DNA of 64,000 nucleotides from Paramecium sonneborni (GCA_905182985.1 CAJJDN010000068.1:85453-149452); one strand, 5' to 3'; positions 28,907 to 40,690 are shown, counted from the first letter of the stretch. The notes: generated by a model not told the origin, from the sequence alone. Program-made: numbers and translations.

Positions 28907-29955
28907 TCATTTCTTTTAGGAAGCAGCAAATTGATCATAATATTTGTGAAGATCTTTTTTCGAAAAAATAAAATCCTTCATGGCAATTTTAATGAATTTG
29001 TCTGGATCATAATTATTAAAGAATTTCTAATCTTTGAGAATAGCAATAACTTATTCCATGGATTTAGCCTATTAATATAAATAATTAATAATAAAATTAC
29101 AAGTAAAATTTCTTCTTTTCTAATTTTAAGTATAGCTAAAGAGGCTCTAAAAGTAGTTTTATGATGTTCATGCCAAAATATATCAGTTACTCTTAGAAAG
29201 ATTTGCATAGGGAGAATAGAACTAAAAAGAGTAATAAACCTTAAAATTTATTGAAATAATTACCATTCTGCTGCATAATAAAATGGGACAATATTAAATT
29301 TATTAAATTTAGCATGTATTTCAGGTAAGAATTGTTTAACTAAAATATCTAAGGCATAAAAATATTTTAATGTATTTGAAGGATTAATATATGTATCAAG
29401 ACAACCATATTTAGTTAGTAAACTATAAAGATGCCAATAGACTAATTCATCATTCATCAATAGTAAAAAAGAGCCTGCTAAATAATTTAATCCTTGACAA
29501 TATCCCATATCTTAAAATGTAAGACTAATTGCTCTTAATACTGTGAAAAGAGATTGACTAGTAATTGTATCCATTTTTATTAAATCATTAGTTTAGAATG
29601 TACGCATAACATCTAAAGTTATTTAACTATCATGTGGTGATATTTCTTAAGATTCTATTAGCTCTTTATATGTTCTCTTTTATATATAAATATCAATATT
29701 ATATACTTTTGCTTATATTTTCATTTGATCTATTTCAGCTAGACAAGGCCAAATGAGCATTCTAATACCTTCAGGTATTCCTTTTCTTAAACGAGATTTA
29801 AGTTTATCATCATTGTTAGCCATTAATTAAGGAATCTTTGGAATCATTTTTCTCCATTTTTCTATCCTTGCATTTGTCTTAAGCATTTCCTCTTTAGTTG
29901 GTTGTTGATTATTATGCTTTGGAAATCCATAATGATCTCTATTCTCTTGAATCAT
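28907..29955 (-). CDS. TBC-domain Rab GTPase-activating protein (330 aa)
   Basis: ATG 29955 (MIQENRDHYGFPKHN), TGA 28907-28909; introns 29240-29263 (24) and 29069-29100 (32) leave 331 codons. The TBC hallmarks are in place: RKGIPEGIRMLIWP, the Arg-finger motif I-x2-D-x2-R as ITLDVMRTF, and the Gln-finger motif DMGYCQGLNYLAG, followed by FWHEHHK-type helices. Both catalytic fingers are conserved, so it should accelerate GTP hydrolysis on a Rab and act in vesicle traffic. The first intron splits the Trp codon of AEW. The reading frame of its start is also open upstream into the remnant at 30.1 kb, which I take to be chance. Confidence 0.88.
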
Positions 29956-30059
29956 TAATAATAATAATTAATCAATTACTTTCTAATATCTAATTAATAA
30001 GTAATTGAAATTTATGTAAATTATAGAAAAAATAGATATATACATATACTATTGTATAT

Positions 30060-31579
30060 TATCAAACATCACAAATTTTCGGTGATGAGAAATAGTTTAG
30101 GGAAATTTTTTAAGGAATTTCAAAATAGCATTTATTTAACTAGCTGTCCACCTATATTGAAATATATCAATATTTTATTACCAAACACCATTTTAAGAAA
30201 ATAAGGATTCAGGTATATCAGATTCATCAAAATCTATGCATACTATTAACCATGCTAGCCATTCATTTTTTATTGTTTCAGTAGTTCCAACAATTTTTCA
30301 TTTGGTACTAGAAATGTTACAGCTGGATCATCTTTATCAGCAACATAATATTTAACATGAGCATTTGATGATATAAGTTTTTCTTGATAATTTTTACTAA
30401 GGATGAGAGCATTAATTTCGATAACTTCAAAGCAATATTCATCATCAGAAGGTTTTCCAAATTTGGATCTGTACATTCATAATCAAAATATCCAACTAAA
30501 CAATTTGGTGTATTTATTGGATTAAAGATACTAGAGTACCAAATTAATATCAGAATTATACCATTCTAATACTATTCTAACTATTCCAGATTTTAATTTC
30601 ATAGACAATTGTACAATAGTACCTTAATTATCTTAAAATTCATAACAATTTTATGAATAATCTGGATGAGTAACAATTGATCCACAACTACCTACTCTTA
30701 AATCAACTTATGCTGATACTAAATAATTTCAATTCATAACATCAACAACATAAACATCAGTTTTATTATAATTAATTTAAAATATTTAAGAGAAATCTCC
30801 TAATTTACATTCTCTATTTTAGACCTTATAACCTTATTCTCATAAAGCAAATTTATTTTCTTTGCGAACAACACAATTTAAAAATTTAATAGTTTCATAC
30901 TCAAATAATACCAATAAATCACAATAGAAACAGTTTTCTATATTTCTACTTAAAGTTTTATCTGATATTGTTATTGTTGAAAAATTAAATTCAAATAAAT
31001 TAAAAGAAAATAAAAATAATGGAGTTGACAATGAGAAAATTATTAAAATTAACAAATCTTTTGTTAAAATATTACTTACTGTTTCACAAAAAATTAAATT
31101 CAAACATCCAAATGGATGATCTGCTGAAGATTCTACTTCCCATCTCTATACTATTTTATAATTATCGCATTAAGTTGAAGATATTGTAGATTCCTGATTT
31201 CCATCTAGACATTTTGATGTTTATATCTTTTATGTAATTAGAAGCACAAGAATGTTAAAATAAAAAGATTCTGATAAATTATTCATTAATTATTAACAAT
31301 TTCTGAGTTTATTTTCTTATTAATTTTAATAATTTCTTATATATTGAGCTTAGAATCCTAATCGAACAGGTGTAATTAGAATTTAAAGTGCTGCTTATAT
31401 GATCATTAACCTTTTTTATTTTCCAAGTCTTTGAAATTATTGCAAATAAAATTTAAGATTACATATATTGGGTAGAATTCCATTTCTTTTAATAAATTAA
31501 CTGTTCCCCAAAAAGTTAAAGATACAGCAAAACAAAGAAGATATATATTGAATCTACTAATTATAGAAGATATTGTCAT
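30060..31579 (-). pseudogene. Decayed membrane-protein gene (TGA at Trp-like sites and frameshifts)
   Basis: Starts at an ATG at 31579 with a hydrophobic N-terminus (RFNIYLLCFAVSLTFWGTVNLL). A 20-nt intron at 31391-31410 keeps the frame; a second hydrophobic helix (LLILIIFSLSTPLFLFSF) follows. Coding text then continues past two in-frame TGAs, at 30840-30842 (KFAL-TGA-EQG) and 30729-30731 (VMN-TGA-NYL), both where Trp (TGG) would fit. Further down, good coding text jumps frame at short A runs (YECTDP to KFGKPSDDEY, and VPNEK to IVGTTETIKNEW). The Cys/Gly-rich portion looks extracellular. The combination of stops and single-base shifts suggests a recently inactivated duplicate; poor sequence quality is the alternative. 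Confidence 0.55.
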
Positions 31580-31671
31580 TTTGATAAAAGTTATGAATTG
31601 TTTATGTAAATTCAATTAAAATTAAGATTGAAAAAATCAACATAAATGGTTTAATTACAGATACATCTTGA

Positions 31672-31900
31672 TCAAATTTATTAATTGTTTCCTATCTTCT
31701 CAGTTTTATTGTTTAAGTATTTCAAACAAGCGTCCCAATACATATCTAAACTATCTGTTCATTTATGATAACATAACTTAAAATGATGTAATTTAAAACA
31801 AATCCATTGATAACAAATAACATTAGGGCATCTCTAAGAGCCAACAATAATATAATTATAGAAATCTATTGTTATATTGTTGTCAACGTCAATTTTTCAC
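31672..31900 (-). pseudogene. Short Cys-rich coding remnant
   Basis: One frame reads VDNNITIDFYNYIIVGSQ, RCPNVICYQWICFKLHH and TDSLDMYWDACLKYLNNK, interrupted by a TGA at 31759-31761 exactly where a Trp could sit (YHK-TGA-TDS), and ends at TGA 31672-31674. The upstream part is lost in another frame near an A run. It is too short to classify. It may belong to the same decaying region as 30.1-31.6 kb. Confidence 0.35.
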
Positions 31901-31994
31901 TAAGATTGAATTCTGTCTAAGATATGAATTACGAACTTTCGAATTCCACTTTTATTTTTTTTTTATTTTTATTAATAATTGTATAGTATTTAAA

Positions 31995-33706
31995 TCAAAT
32001 TTTAGGTAACTTCAATTATGAATTGCTAATTTAAGGACGACTAGAACTGCTTCTTACATCTGATGTTTTATTGAAATTTTCAGATGATAAATTCATTCTT
32101 TATTAAGAACCTCGATTTCTATTTTAAGGTTAAGTAAATCCTAATGATTAATAAAATTCTTTTGATTTCATATTTTATTTAAGTTAACTTATCTCCGAAA
32201 GAATGGATTATTTCTTTTATGGTTTAGGTAATGATCTAATCAATAATTTCTATCTCAAATTTATATCTTTATTACTCTGATTCATTCCAATAACTTACTC
32301 ACTTGAATCTTCAATTAATTATTACTTAATTTAAGAATCCTATAAAGTTTACTCTTCTAAATTCCCTCTCTATGTTGAACATTCTGATTATTATGTTTTC
32401 AATAATCTTCTTAAATATTAAGCTCTTATATTATCCATCTATTCGTTTTATTCTGTAATAAATTTTATAAATTCAGTTTCAGCCATAATATTTTCATCCT
32501 TCTCTTCTTATTAATTTATTTAATTCACATTTTCATCCTCATCATCCTAAAATCCTTATACTCTAAGTATAGCTTTTAATCTCTCTTCTGTTACAATTCC
32601 ATCTTCATTATCCAAATCAGACATATGATAATTATTTACATCTATTTCCAATTCTTGCAATTTCTCTTTCAAAGCCAAAACTTCCTATTTCAAATATTAT
32701 CCAGGCTTTCCAACTTCTCTACCATTAATCAATTCTAACCAAGGACAATCAACTATGAATTTATCCTCATACTCCCTACTATAAAATGGATTTTCTTGAA
32801 ATTAGATATCAATCAAATTTGACATCAATTTTAAAAAATCAAAACAGTTTTCTGCATAAATCTAATTTGATTATACATATAAATTTGTTAAATATGGAAA
32901 TTTAAATTCTAATACTCTCAAATCTTCTATTTGATTATAACTTAGATCTAGAATGTTAAGATTTTCATTCTAACTTTCAATCTTTAGAATACTTATTTAA
33001 TTTTTAGACATATTTAATTCTTCTAATTCAGTTATAGTATCAATAAATGAAATATCACTAATTTAATTATTACTTGCATCTAGAATCTTTAATTTTTTTG
33101 TATTACTAAATGAACCTTTTAATGTTGATATTTTATTTCTTCTAATGTTCAATTCTTCCAACTAATAGCATAAAAATCAACTTCTTACTTGGATGTTGAA
33201 AACTAAAAAATCTATTTTTTCAATAAAGTTTCCACCTAAATTGAGATATTTTAAGTCTTTTAAATTATTGAGAAAATCAATCTAAAATATATTAAATGTT
33301 TGCTACTTTATTCAATTTATTGTTTTCTAAATTCAAATGCTATATTTATCTGCTTCCCAATATCAAACCTGTTATTCGGTTGAATGATAAATCTAATTTT
33401 ATTAATTTTTGTAATTGAATTTTATGCACTCCTTCTAATTCATTGTTAGAAACTCCCAAATTCTCAAGAATGGCAGAATCTATATTATCAATCAAAAAAT
33501 TAGAATAAAAATACTCTTTTTAATTGATTATGATGCAAATCCAAAGTCTAGAGCAATTTCATGTGATCTTTTATGCACTGATTAATTTCCGTAATACCTA
33601 AATTAGATTGTAATTATTTACCTAATATGTTTAATCTTAGAGTTTTCCCTCCATCTTCCAATTTAGCCATTACTAGTTCTATTGTTAGTGGTTATTCTTC
33701 AGACAT
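31995..33706 (-). CDS. Leucine-rich-repeat protein (about 544 aa) needing one +1 shift
   Basis: ATG 33706 (MSEEQPLTIELVMAKLED), TGA 31995-31997. Introns of 24, 25 and 27 nt are visible (the 27-nt one begins GTAAGAAG). Repeats of the SDS22 type run through the middle: LKYLNLGGNFIEKI, LEELNIRRNKIS, LKILDASNNQISDI, LNILDLSYNQIEDL. An LRR-cap-like block (NPFYSREYEDKFIVDCPWL) and an acidic, partly helical C-terminus follow. Between HHNQLK and the next repeat the frame must move +1 at the five-T run 33517-33521; the total length minus introns is 3n+1, in agreement. Such LRR proteins often bind phosphatases or axonemal partners. The shift may be an indel error, a lesion or recoding. Confidence 0.7.
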
Positions 33707-34241
33707 GCAAAGTATTTAAATTAAATTAAAATAATAATATTAATATTAACTTTGTAAATGATTAAATTGTCTTTAGCTACTTAAAATACAATATATTCTT
33801 ATAGGCATAGAATCAACCATTCTTTTTTAGTATAATAAATATCAATTTGAATGTCTCATAAATTCAAGAATTTATTATTCTAAATAATGTATTTTGAATT
33901 ACAAGTATATTTTATCAAAAGTAAAATGATCAATAATGAACAATTATTAATAAGTTTATTAATTTGTTTCTTAGAATTAATAAAAATATGAAACAACGAT
34001 AAAAATCTCACACTTACTTATACAAACAAATATGTAAACATTTGAATGTACCTTGTTCATCAGGATTATTAAATGGGATTTAGGAGACCGAAATAGTTTT
34101 AATTTTAGAACAGTTAGGGTTAAAGGGTATAAAAATAAAATATATATAGATATCGAACCTCTATAATTATTGTTATCTTAATGTAAATTCAAAACAATAA
34201 TATTGAAAAGTATGTAGAAGAACTTAAAACTCAATAAATCT
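33707..34241. other. Divergent intergenic region
   Basis: About 535 nt between the starts of two divergent LRR genes. It should hold both promoters. Sequence is AT-rich with no coding text, repeat array or RNA gene that I can recognise. Confidence 0.5.
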
Positions 34242-35591
34242 ATGGCAAATGATAATTATTAAAAAGAATTGTTAGAGATCTTGAGAGTGATTACTAAGTT
34301 ATTCACAAAGAGCTTAGATGTGATAACATTTGTAATTCGAGATATAAGAATGAGTAGTGAACATATGCAGATAATATCTTAAGGCATAGCAGTAGTTTAA
34401 TCTTTAAAAGAGCTGCGTATTATATAGTGTTTGATGACATCGAATCATTTCAGCATACTTTAACCATCATTAATTTAGAATTCATCTCTTCATATTGTAG
34501 ATTTTTCTCACAATTATCTAACTCATTAAATTGGAGTAATGTTAGGATAATTACTATCAGAACATGGTAAGAGAAGAGATAGTGTGGATTATTTGTACAG
34601 AACAAAAGGAGAAAATCCTGAAGAAGACATTTCTAAGATAGGAATAGGTGAATTAGATTTATCCTATAATAAATTAAATGATTAATTTGTTAAAGATATT
34701 GTTCCTTATCTAGAAAGAGATCGATGGATAAAATCTATTAATTTGAAATATAATGCTATTTAAAAAGATGGATTTGAATTACTTATCCAATTACTTGATA
34801 AAAATACTACTATAACAAGTTTAGATATTCGGAGAAATTTAGGAACAACTCAATAATTCTAAAAAGAGATTCTAAAAAAATTAATGAGAAATAAAAATAT
34901 AAAAAATGATTTGTAAGAATAAAGAATGGAGGAAGAAAATGAAAACATTTTGGTAAATGTTTCTGCCATTCCATAAAATCTATTATCTATAATATCAGAT
35001 TAAGAAAGTCCTGTTATGTCATTCGGAGTTTTCGAACCTAATAATTAAACTAAATAAATGTCAATATCAGGAAGACAAGATTAATTTAAGTTCAAGTCTG
35101 GCTATAAAAATAATGATTCTGGATGTTTGGATTGTATTCGAATGTAAATAAAAGTTAAAAAGTAACAATAAATTATTTAAGTACTGAAGTAGGAAGTACA
35201 ATACCTTAGATTTCAACTTTAAACAAAGCAATAACAACCCTAGTAATAATAATAATAATAACAATAGTAATAATAATAGACAATGAACTTCTTAAATTTA
35301 TCGGATAATAACAATTAGCATCCTCCGCCATAAGAAATAGAATAGGAAGATATTTTGAATAAAATAGAATACATGATGAATGAATTAACTAGAATGATGG
35401 ATGGTTTAGATGCTCAAGGAAGTGTAACCAATAATCTTAATGCTCATCTTTCAAGTACACTTATTGGATAAGATTACACTCGAGTAATATGTGAAAGAGA
35501 AGATAGAGCTAATGATTTTATGAATATCCTAGGAGACAATAGCCAAAACAATTCATCAGAATGTTCTGAAGATGAGGCTAAATCTTAGTGA
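34242..35591 (+). CDS. LRR protein with C-terminal coiled coil, possibly CEP78-like (449 aa)
   Basis: Intronless, ATG 34242 (MANDNYQKELLEILRVITK) to TGA 35589-35591, 450 codons. Ribonuclease-inhibitor-type LRRs are visible: SLHIVDFSHNYLTHQIGVML, IGELDLSYNKLNDQFVKDI, WIKSINLKYNAIQKDGF, ITSLDIRRNLG. A Gln/Glu helical segment, a run of Gln (TAA/TAG codons, 35236-35280) and a short coiled coil before an acidic tail complete it. LRRs followed by a coiled coil is the layout of the centriolar protein CEP78, but similarity to that family is a weak impression. The ATG at 34196 is in another frame and meets TGA, so 34242 was preferred. Confidence 0.75.
35236..35280 (+). repeat. Trinucleotide repeat coding a polyglutamine tract
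   Basis: Repeating TAA/TAG/CAA units inside the LRR gene; in the ciliate code they encode about 15 Gln. Such tracts are prone to length change. Confidence 0.8.
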
Positions 35592-35624
35592 ACATATTTT
35601 TTGGTTTTGATAAATTAATAGATA

Positions 35625-35974
35625 TCATTATTATTCTTATACTTATTATTCTGGTTGTTTTTAATTTGGAAGATCTTACATTTCCATTTCAGCCTCTCTG
35701 ATCTATTGTGAATTAATCCATTCATCAACATTCTAAGATCTTTATATTTGAGAGTATTCGCTGTTATAACTGATAGCAAAGAATATTGCATATAACTTTT
35801 TTAATGAATTTAATATACCACTGCTGTTATAAACAATGCAAAGGCTCCTTCAACTCTACTATGAGGTACAACATAAACAGTTTCAGACCCTATTGCTATC
35901 AAGAAGCCCAAATAGGTCATAACCACACAACCTGGTGCTGAAATAAACATGCAATATTATGCGCACGATACCAT
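35625..35974 (-). CDS. Small two-helix membrane protein, RNase-kappa-like (108 aa)
   Basis: ATG 35974 to TGA 35625-35627 with one 23-nt intron (35796-35818), 109 codons. The N-terminus MVSCAQYCMFISAPGC leads into a hydrophobic helix (VVMTYLGFLIAIGS), a short loop and a second helix (AFALFITAVLYAIFFAIS), then a Gln-rich cytosolic tail. Length, two TM helices, N-terminal Cys pair and loop position recall RNase kappa (RNASEK), a V-ATPase-associated protein, but this is only a shape match. Its stop lies 33 nt from the stop of the convergent LRR gene. Confidence 0.65.
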
Positions 35975-36036
35975 ATATATAATTTTGAAATTATTTTACT
36001 TTTTTTTTAATAATAAAAATTAAAGAGTATATTATA

Positions 36037-36826
36037 ATCAAAGTCTTTTAAGCAATAATCTATTAATTTTTATTTTTTTTTACTGTCTCTAATGTTCATA
36101 TTTATGAATGTCTAATTGAATATGAAGGTTTTTATATATCCTTTAATTTTAATATGATATCACATCACTTTGAATTTGTTGATTTTGCCATTCATGAAAC
36201 AATTAAAGAGCTCTCATATTTTAATGGGGTAAATCATATTAAGCTCTCTTCTATAATTTATCACAAAGTTTAGATTTATTAGGAAAGCTTTTCTTCTCTC
36301 TATCAGATTCAACAAGGTATTTTGAATGGAAATCTAATTTTGTCGCAAATAAATCCTTTGTATCAAACATTTCTAAGTTAATTGTTTCTTTTTCATCGAT
36401 TTATTCATCAAAATTTATTTAATTTTCTTCTTTCTATTCAAACGATAAGGATTGTCTTCTCATAAACAATTATTGATTTTTGGATTTCTCTGATACTTTT
36501 GAGATTTTTAGATTATCTTGGTAGGCTTTTAGACTACAATCATTAGGTCTTACATTCACAGATTTTGAGATGGGTTTGAGTTGTTTAGGAATGAAATCTT
36601 TGTTCTTTTTGTATAGAATATAAGATGAAGGAATTTCACACCTTTTAATAATCTCATCAACGACACATCCTTAAATTTATGGTTCTAATTTAACAGATTA
36701 ATGTATGATTCTTGATTATCTGATCTGTGTTCTGTCAATGAAACCACAAGGTTTTCTTTAGGATGGTGATTCAGGTTGATTCTATAGAAAAGGCAAAATA
36801 TATGTATTAATAAAATTTTGATCCAT
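36037..36826 (-). CDS. Hypothetical basic protein (254 aa)
   Basis: ATG 36826 (MDQNFINTYILPFLQNQ), TGA 36037-36039. A 25-nt intron near the 3' end, beginning GTAAAAAAAAAT on the coding strand, is required; 255 codons remain. The product is Lys/Gln/Ser-rich with mixed helix and disorder, no membrane segment and no known motif. The start lies 25 nt after the TGA of the upstream kinase gene. Only a hypothetical protein can be claimed. Confidence 0.7.
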
Positions 36827-36851
36827 AATATTTATAAGGCAAAAATGATAA

Positions 36852-38229
36852 TCAATTTTTGAGCTTTTAGGCCAACTTGGCAGATTTTGGTGTTGTAGTG
36901 GTTGTAGGTTATTTTGTGACTCGAGATGAAGAAGTACTCGAAATAGCGATCTAACTGCTTGGAACACTGGCATTATTATCGAAATCGTAACCATTAAATA
37001 AATCTAATATAGCTAATCTCTTACTTTATATAGAATTCCTTCTTAGCATCATTTGTTGATCCTCATTTATAGAATCATCAGAGTCTCTTCTACTATCTGA
37101 TGGAAGATAATTATCTTCATTCCCCTAATCATCAAAATTTAAACAATTACATTTGGTATAAATGGGGCGATCATCTCTTTACTATTCAGCTTTTCCCAAC
37201 TGAAATCCTTAAACCAAGGATGCTCCTTTACTTCATCTGGTCCATTGTTTCCCAATCTATTTTAAGGTTTTCTTTAAAGGAGCTATCCAATTTTCATAAT
37301 AACTTACTCTATTAGTGAAATCTGCAGCCTCTAAACTCCATCCTGGAGGTATTTCTTATCTTTTTATGGCTGCTTATTTAGCTAACATCTACTCCCTTAT
37401 TTCTTAACGACTTCTTCCTAAATAAGGTCTTCTTCCCAACATACATTCATATACTATAACTCCCAATGCAAAATAATCAACTGCTACTCCATGATTATGT
37501 CCTATTAAATAAAATATTATTATTGTCTTACTGCACATCACTTCAGGAGCCATGTATCCTGGAGTTCCACTTGTGTCTTAAGAATTTTCTGGTTTCCAAA
37601 TTCTTGCTATTCCAAGATCTGTTAATCTCAAATATCCTAACTTAAAATTCATTTTTTAATACCGTTACTATCAAACACTAAGTTTTCTGGCTTTAAATCT
37701 CTATGCAAAATTCCTTATTGATGTAAATATTCCAACGCCAATATTATACAGGCACTGAAAAACTCTAAATTTAATGATCTAACACATACTTGTTTGTTCT
37801 TCATTAAACTTACGATTTCTTCCTATATGATATCTTAAATCTCCTCCTGAAAGTAAATCCATAACTAAATATAAATATTCTCTATCCTAAAATGAATATT
37901 GCATGTTAATTAGAAAACTTAATTTGATTTTCATTTTTACTTATGCTTCAAACCACACAGCAACGCTTTCTCATTCATTACAGATTGAACTGATTTCTTT
38001 GTTATAATCCTATATAATTTATCATAACTTACTTAGGTTTTGACATCACTTTCAAGGCATAAAATTATTTATTCTTCTTCTGTCGAACTTTCCACACTTT
38101 ACCAAAACCACCTCTTCCTATTGCATCTATAAATTGAAAATTTTAAACAGATATCACTACATATTTATTCTATATACCATTATTTTCCATTAAATCCTCC
38201 TTTTTCTCATTGATATTACAATTTCCCAT
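36852..38229 (-). CDS. STK32/YANK-like protein kinase, probably N-myristoylated (416 aa)
   Basis: ATG 38229, TGA 36852-36854. Five introns (23, 23, 25, 26, 30 nt) leave 417 codons. The N-terminus MGNCNINEKKE fits N-myristoylation with a nearby Cys. Kinase features in order: AIGRGGFGKVWKV, YALKVMSK, the YANK-like stretch INMQYSFQDREYLYLVMD and LLSGGDLRYHIG, HRDLKPENLVF, LTDLGIARIW (DLG, keeping Asp and Gly), SGTPGYMAPEVMC, YFALGVIVYECMLGRRPY. A Thr/Ser-rich tail follows. The pattern around YSFQD and GGDLRYH is closest to STK32 (YANK) kinases. It should be an active membrane-associated Ser/Thr kinase. Confidence 0.85.
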
Positions 38230-38674
38230 TATTTTATAAATATATATTAAATTATTATAATAATTTAACCATTCCATCTCCTATCACACAAGAGGGGCTT
38301 TCATCTCTTATAAAAGCATTACTTTCTACCTTTTATATTTATACCAAATTAATTATTAAAATGATATGCTAATTTTAACAATTTATCTCAATATCTAATT
38401 TAACAACTAAAATTATTTAATTATATAAATATTTGCCTTGTTATTCATACTCAATAAAATATGACTTATTTTCTTATTCTATCTATTTCTAATCAAATAA
38501 TCATTGTATTTCATAATCAGAATAATGCATTAAAATAGTTTATGAAATACATTGTTTATTTTTAATAATGTGAAGAATTTTATTTAAAATCTTCATATTT
38601 AATCCAGGTAGTCGTATTAACTTAGTTTATTTTATTATGATTTGTAATTTATATTAATAAATTTATTAACGAAT
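38230..38674. other. Divergent intergenic region
   Basis: About 445 nt between the STK32-like kinase start (-) and a small gene (+). No coding text seen; promoters for both genes are expected here. Confidence 0.5.
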
Positions 38675-39070
38675 ATGCTCTACGATTCTTCTTAACCTTA
38701 TGAAGGAATCAAAGGAGGTACTTGTTTCGCATATGATGATTACGTACCAAAAAAAAGAAATATGTCTACATTGTCAACAACAACAAAAAAGAATTACCAA
38801 AAGACTTAATGTTCAGTATCAAACTCTAATAATGTCGAAGATAGATTACTTGATTACGAAAAAAGAAGATAAATTAAAATTTAGAGAATGTAGATGGAAA
38901 ATTTAGCAAATAAGGAAAACTAATAACTATATAAAAAATTATAATAGAAATCAACATCTAATAAAAGTTTTTAGCCAAGTGAATTTAGATCTGTATAGCA
39001 GAACAGCATTTTGAATTAATGTATGAGTAATTTTTTAAAGAAAAATCAAAAAGTCTAACTTTACTTTTGA
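38675..39070 (+). CDS. Hypothetical protein (131 aa)
   Basis: Intronless, ATG 38675 to TGA 39068-39070, 132 codons. It begins MLYDSSQPYEGIKGGTCFAY, is Ser/Thr-rich in the first half and Gln/Lys-rich with likely helix in the second (DYEKRRQIKIQRMQMENL). No domain recognised. Codon use is like that of the neighbours, which makes a real gene more likely than a chance frame. Confidence 0.65.
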
Positions 39071-39558
39071 ATTGATTATTATTTCAACTTATATTCACTT
39101 ATATATTTATATTTTTTAACATTTATCATGATAGAAACAAGTAGGTTTTTAGATTAAGAATATATAAATATTATTATGAAAAAGTCAAAATTAAACTGGA
39201 AAAAAGAAAATAAATATCAAAGATTCAAAGCGATTAAGTGACCGAGTGAAGTTAAGATTTTAATTAAGTTATATTATTGTTTAATGGAAATGAAATCTCT
39301 AAAACGATTTTAGTTTATTTAATGTTAAAGAGCATTTTTTAATTAAAAAATTTAAATTCCATAAGAGTTAATATCTGATTCAATTATCATATTATAACGT
39401 GTTTTTTGAAGAGAAGACCATGAATAAGATTTGATATGTATATAAAAGAATATTGATGTTTTCTGACATTTTAATGCTAATAGCCAATAAACTGACTTAA
39501 TCGGGGTTATGATTAGATAATTAATTGATATGCTGCATTCTTGTTCGTTTTGGAATTA
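39071..39558. other. Intergenic region
   Basis: About 490 nt upstream of the EF-hand kinase. AT-rich with no clear gene, RNA or repeat on either strand. Confidence 0.5.
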
Positions 39559-40690
39559 ATGATAAAAATACAAAACAAGTATACCTATTCAGAAGCAGAT
39601 CTCTTAGGAGAAGGAGCTTACTCAAGGGTTTATAAAGGATTTCTTGATAAAAAAAATGAAATTGTTGCTATAAAAGGTTTGAACTTAACATCATCTTAGT
39701 TATCGATTGGAGTAAAGTAAAGGATAAATACTATATCTCCGGGTTTTAGAGAGAAGTTCGAATACTAAGAGATTTAGACCATTAAAATATAGTAAAAATA
39801 ATAGAAATGATTCATGATGCTAGTTAGAACAGAGAATATCTCATAATGGAATATTGTGATAGCTAAAATCTCACAGCATTTATAAATCAATCTGGAGGAG
39901 TTCTAAATGAAAACATCACCAAAATCATATTATAGTAATTGTTGACTGCTCTCAATGTACTTATTAAGAAAGAATATTTGCACAGAGACATCAAACCAGA
40001 AAACATCTTAATTCATTAAAGGATTTTGAAATTAGCAGATTTCGGATTCTCAGTTAAGGCAGATTATTCTGGCAATCAACTTTTTAGGGAAAATGTAGGA
40101 ACTCCAATATATATGGCTCCTTAAATACTTGAAAATAAACACTATTCGGTCAAAAGTGATATATGGTCTATAGGAGTTATGGCATATTAAATGATAACAG
40201 GAGAATATCCTTGGATGGCTGATGATCCATCTTTACTTTTAAAATCCATAAAATCCTAAAAATTAAATTTTCCTGAGCATATCTCAATCTCGAACGATTT
40301 CAAAGAATTTATCTAATATTGTTTATAGTTCGAAGAAAAAAATCGATATAATTGGGAGGATTTGTTTGAACATAAAATATTTTAAACTAAATACGTTATT
40401 CAAAAGAAGTAAATAAAAATTGAACAACTTCAAGTATAATAATTTATTTATTTAAGGCAGCCATTAATTAAATTAGAGAAATTCAAAAGAAAAGAGGCAC
40501 TCCTCTAGAATAGTTATTTACTAATTTAGATATAGATGGTGATAAAAAGCTTACTTTCGAAGAATTTTAAGTATTATTACTCTATGTTGATAATCAAATG
40601 GACATCAATATATAAAAAGGAATCTTTTAAAAATACAATATTAGTAGAAATAACTTACTAAATTTTAATGAATTCAACAGGATATTTTGA
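39559..40690 (+). CDS. ULK/ATG1-type kinase with C-terminal EF-hand region (361 aa)
   Basis: ATG 39559, TGA 40688-40690; introns 39677-39699 and 40434-40456, both 23 nt, leave 362 codons. Kinase domain: [84 protein letters not shown]. The P-loop, HRD and DFG are intact. The style of activation loop and the short lobe resemble ULK/ATG1 kinases. The C-terminus adds a canonical EF-hand loop (DIDGDKKLTFEEF) and a second degenerate one (YNISRNNLLNFNEF), so calcium control is likely, as in CDPKs but with a different kinase core. Confidence 0.85.

Noticed and set aside
29956..30060. Extension of the TBC gene upstream into the decayed membrane-protein frame
   Set aside because: The frame is open but the sequence is AT-rich without codon bias, and TBC proteins of this size start near the chosen ATG.
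36782..36994. Minus-strand ORF beginning MVTISIIMPVFQ
   Set aside because: It is an alternate frame over the Thr/Ser-rich tail of the STK32-like kinase and the 5' end of the next gene.
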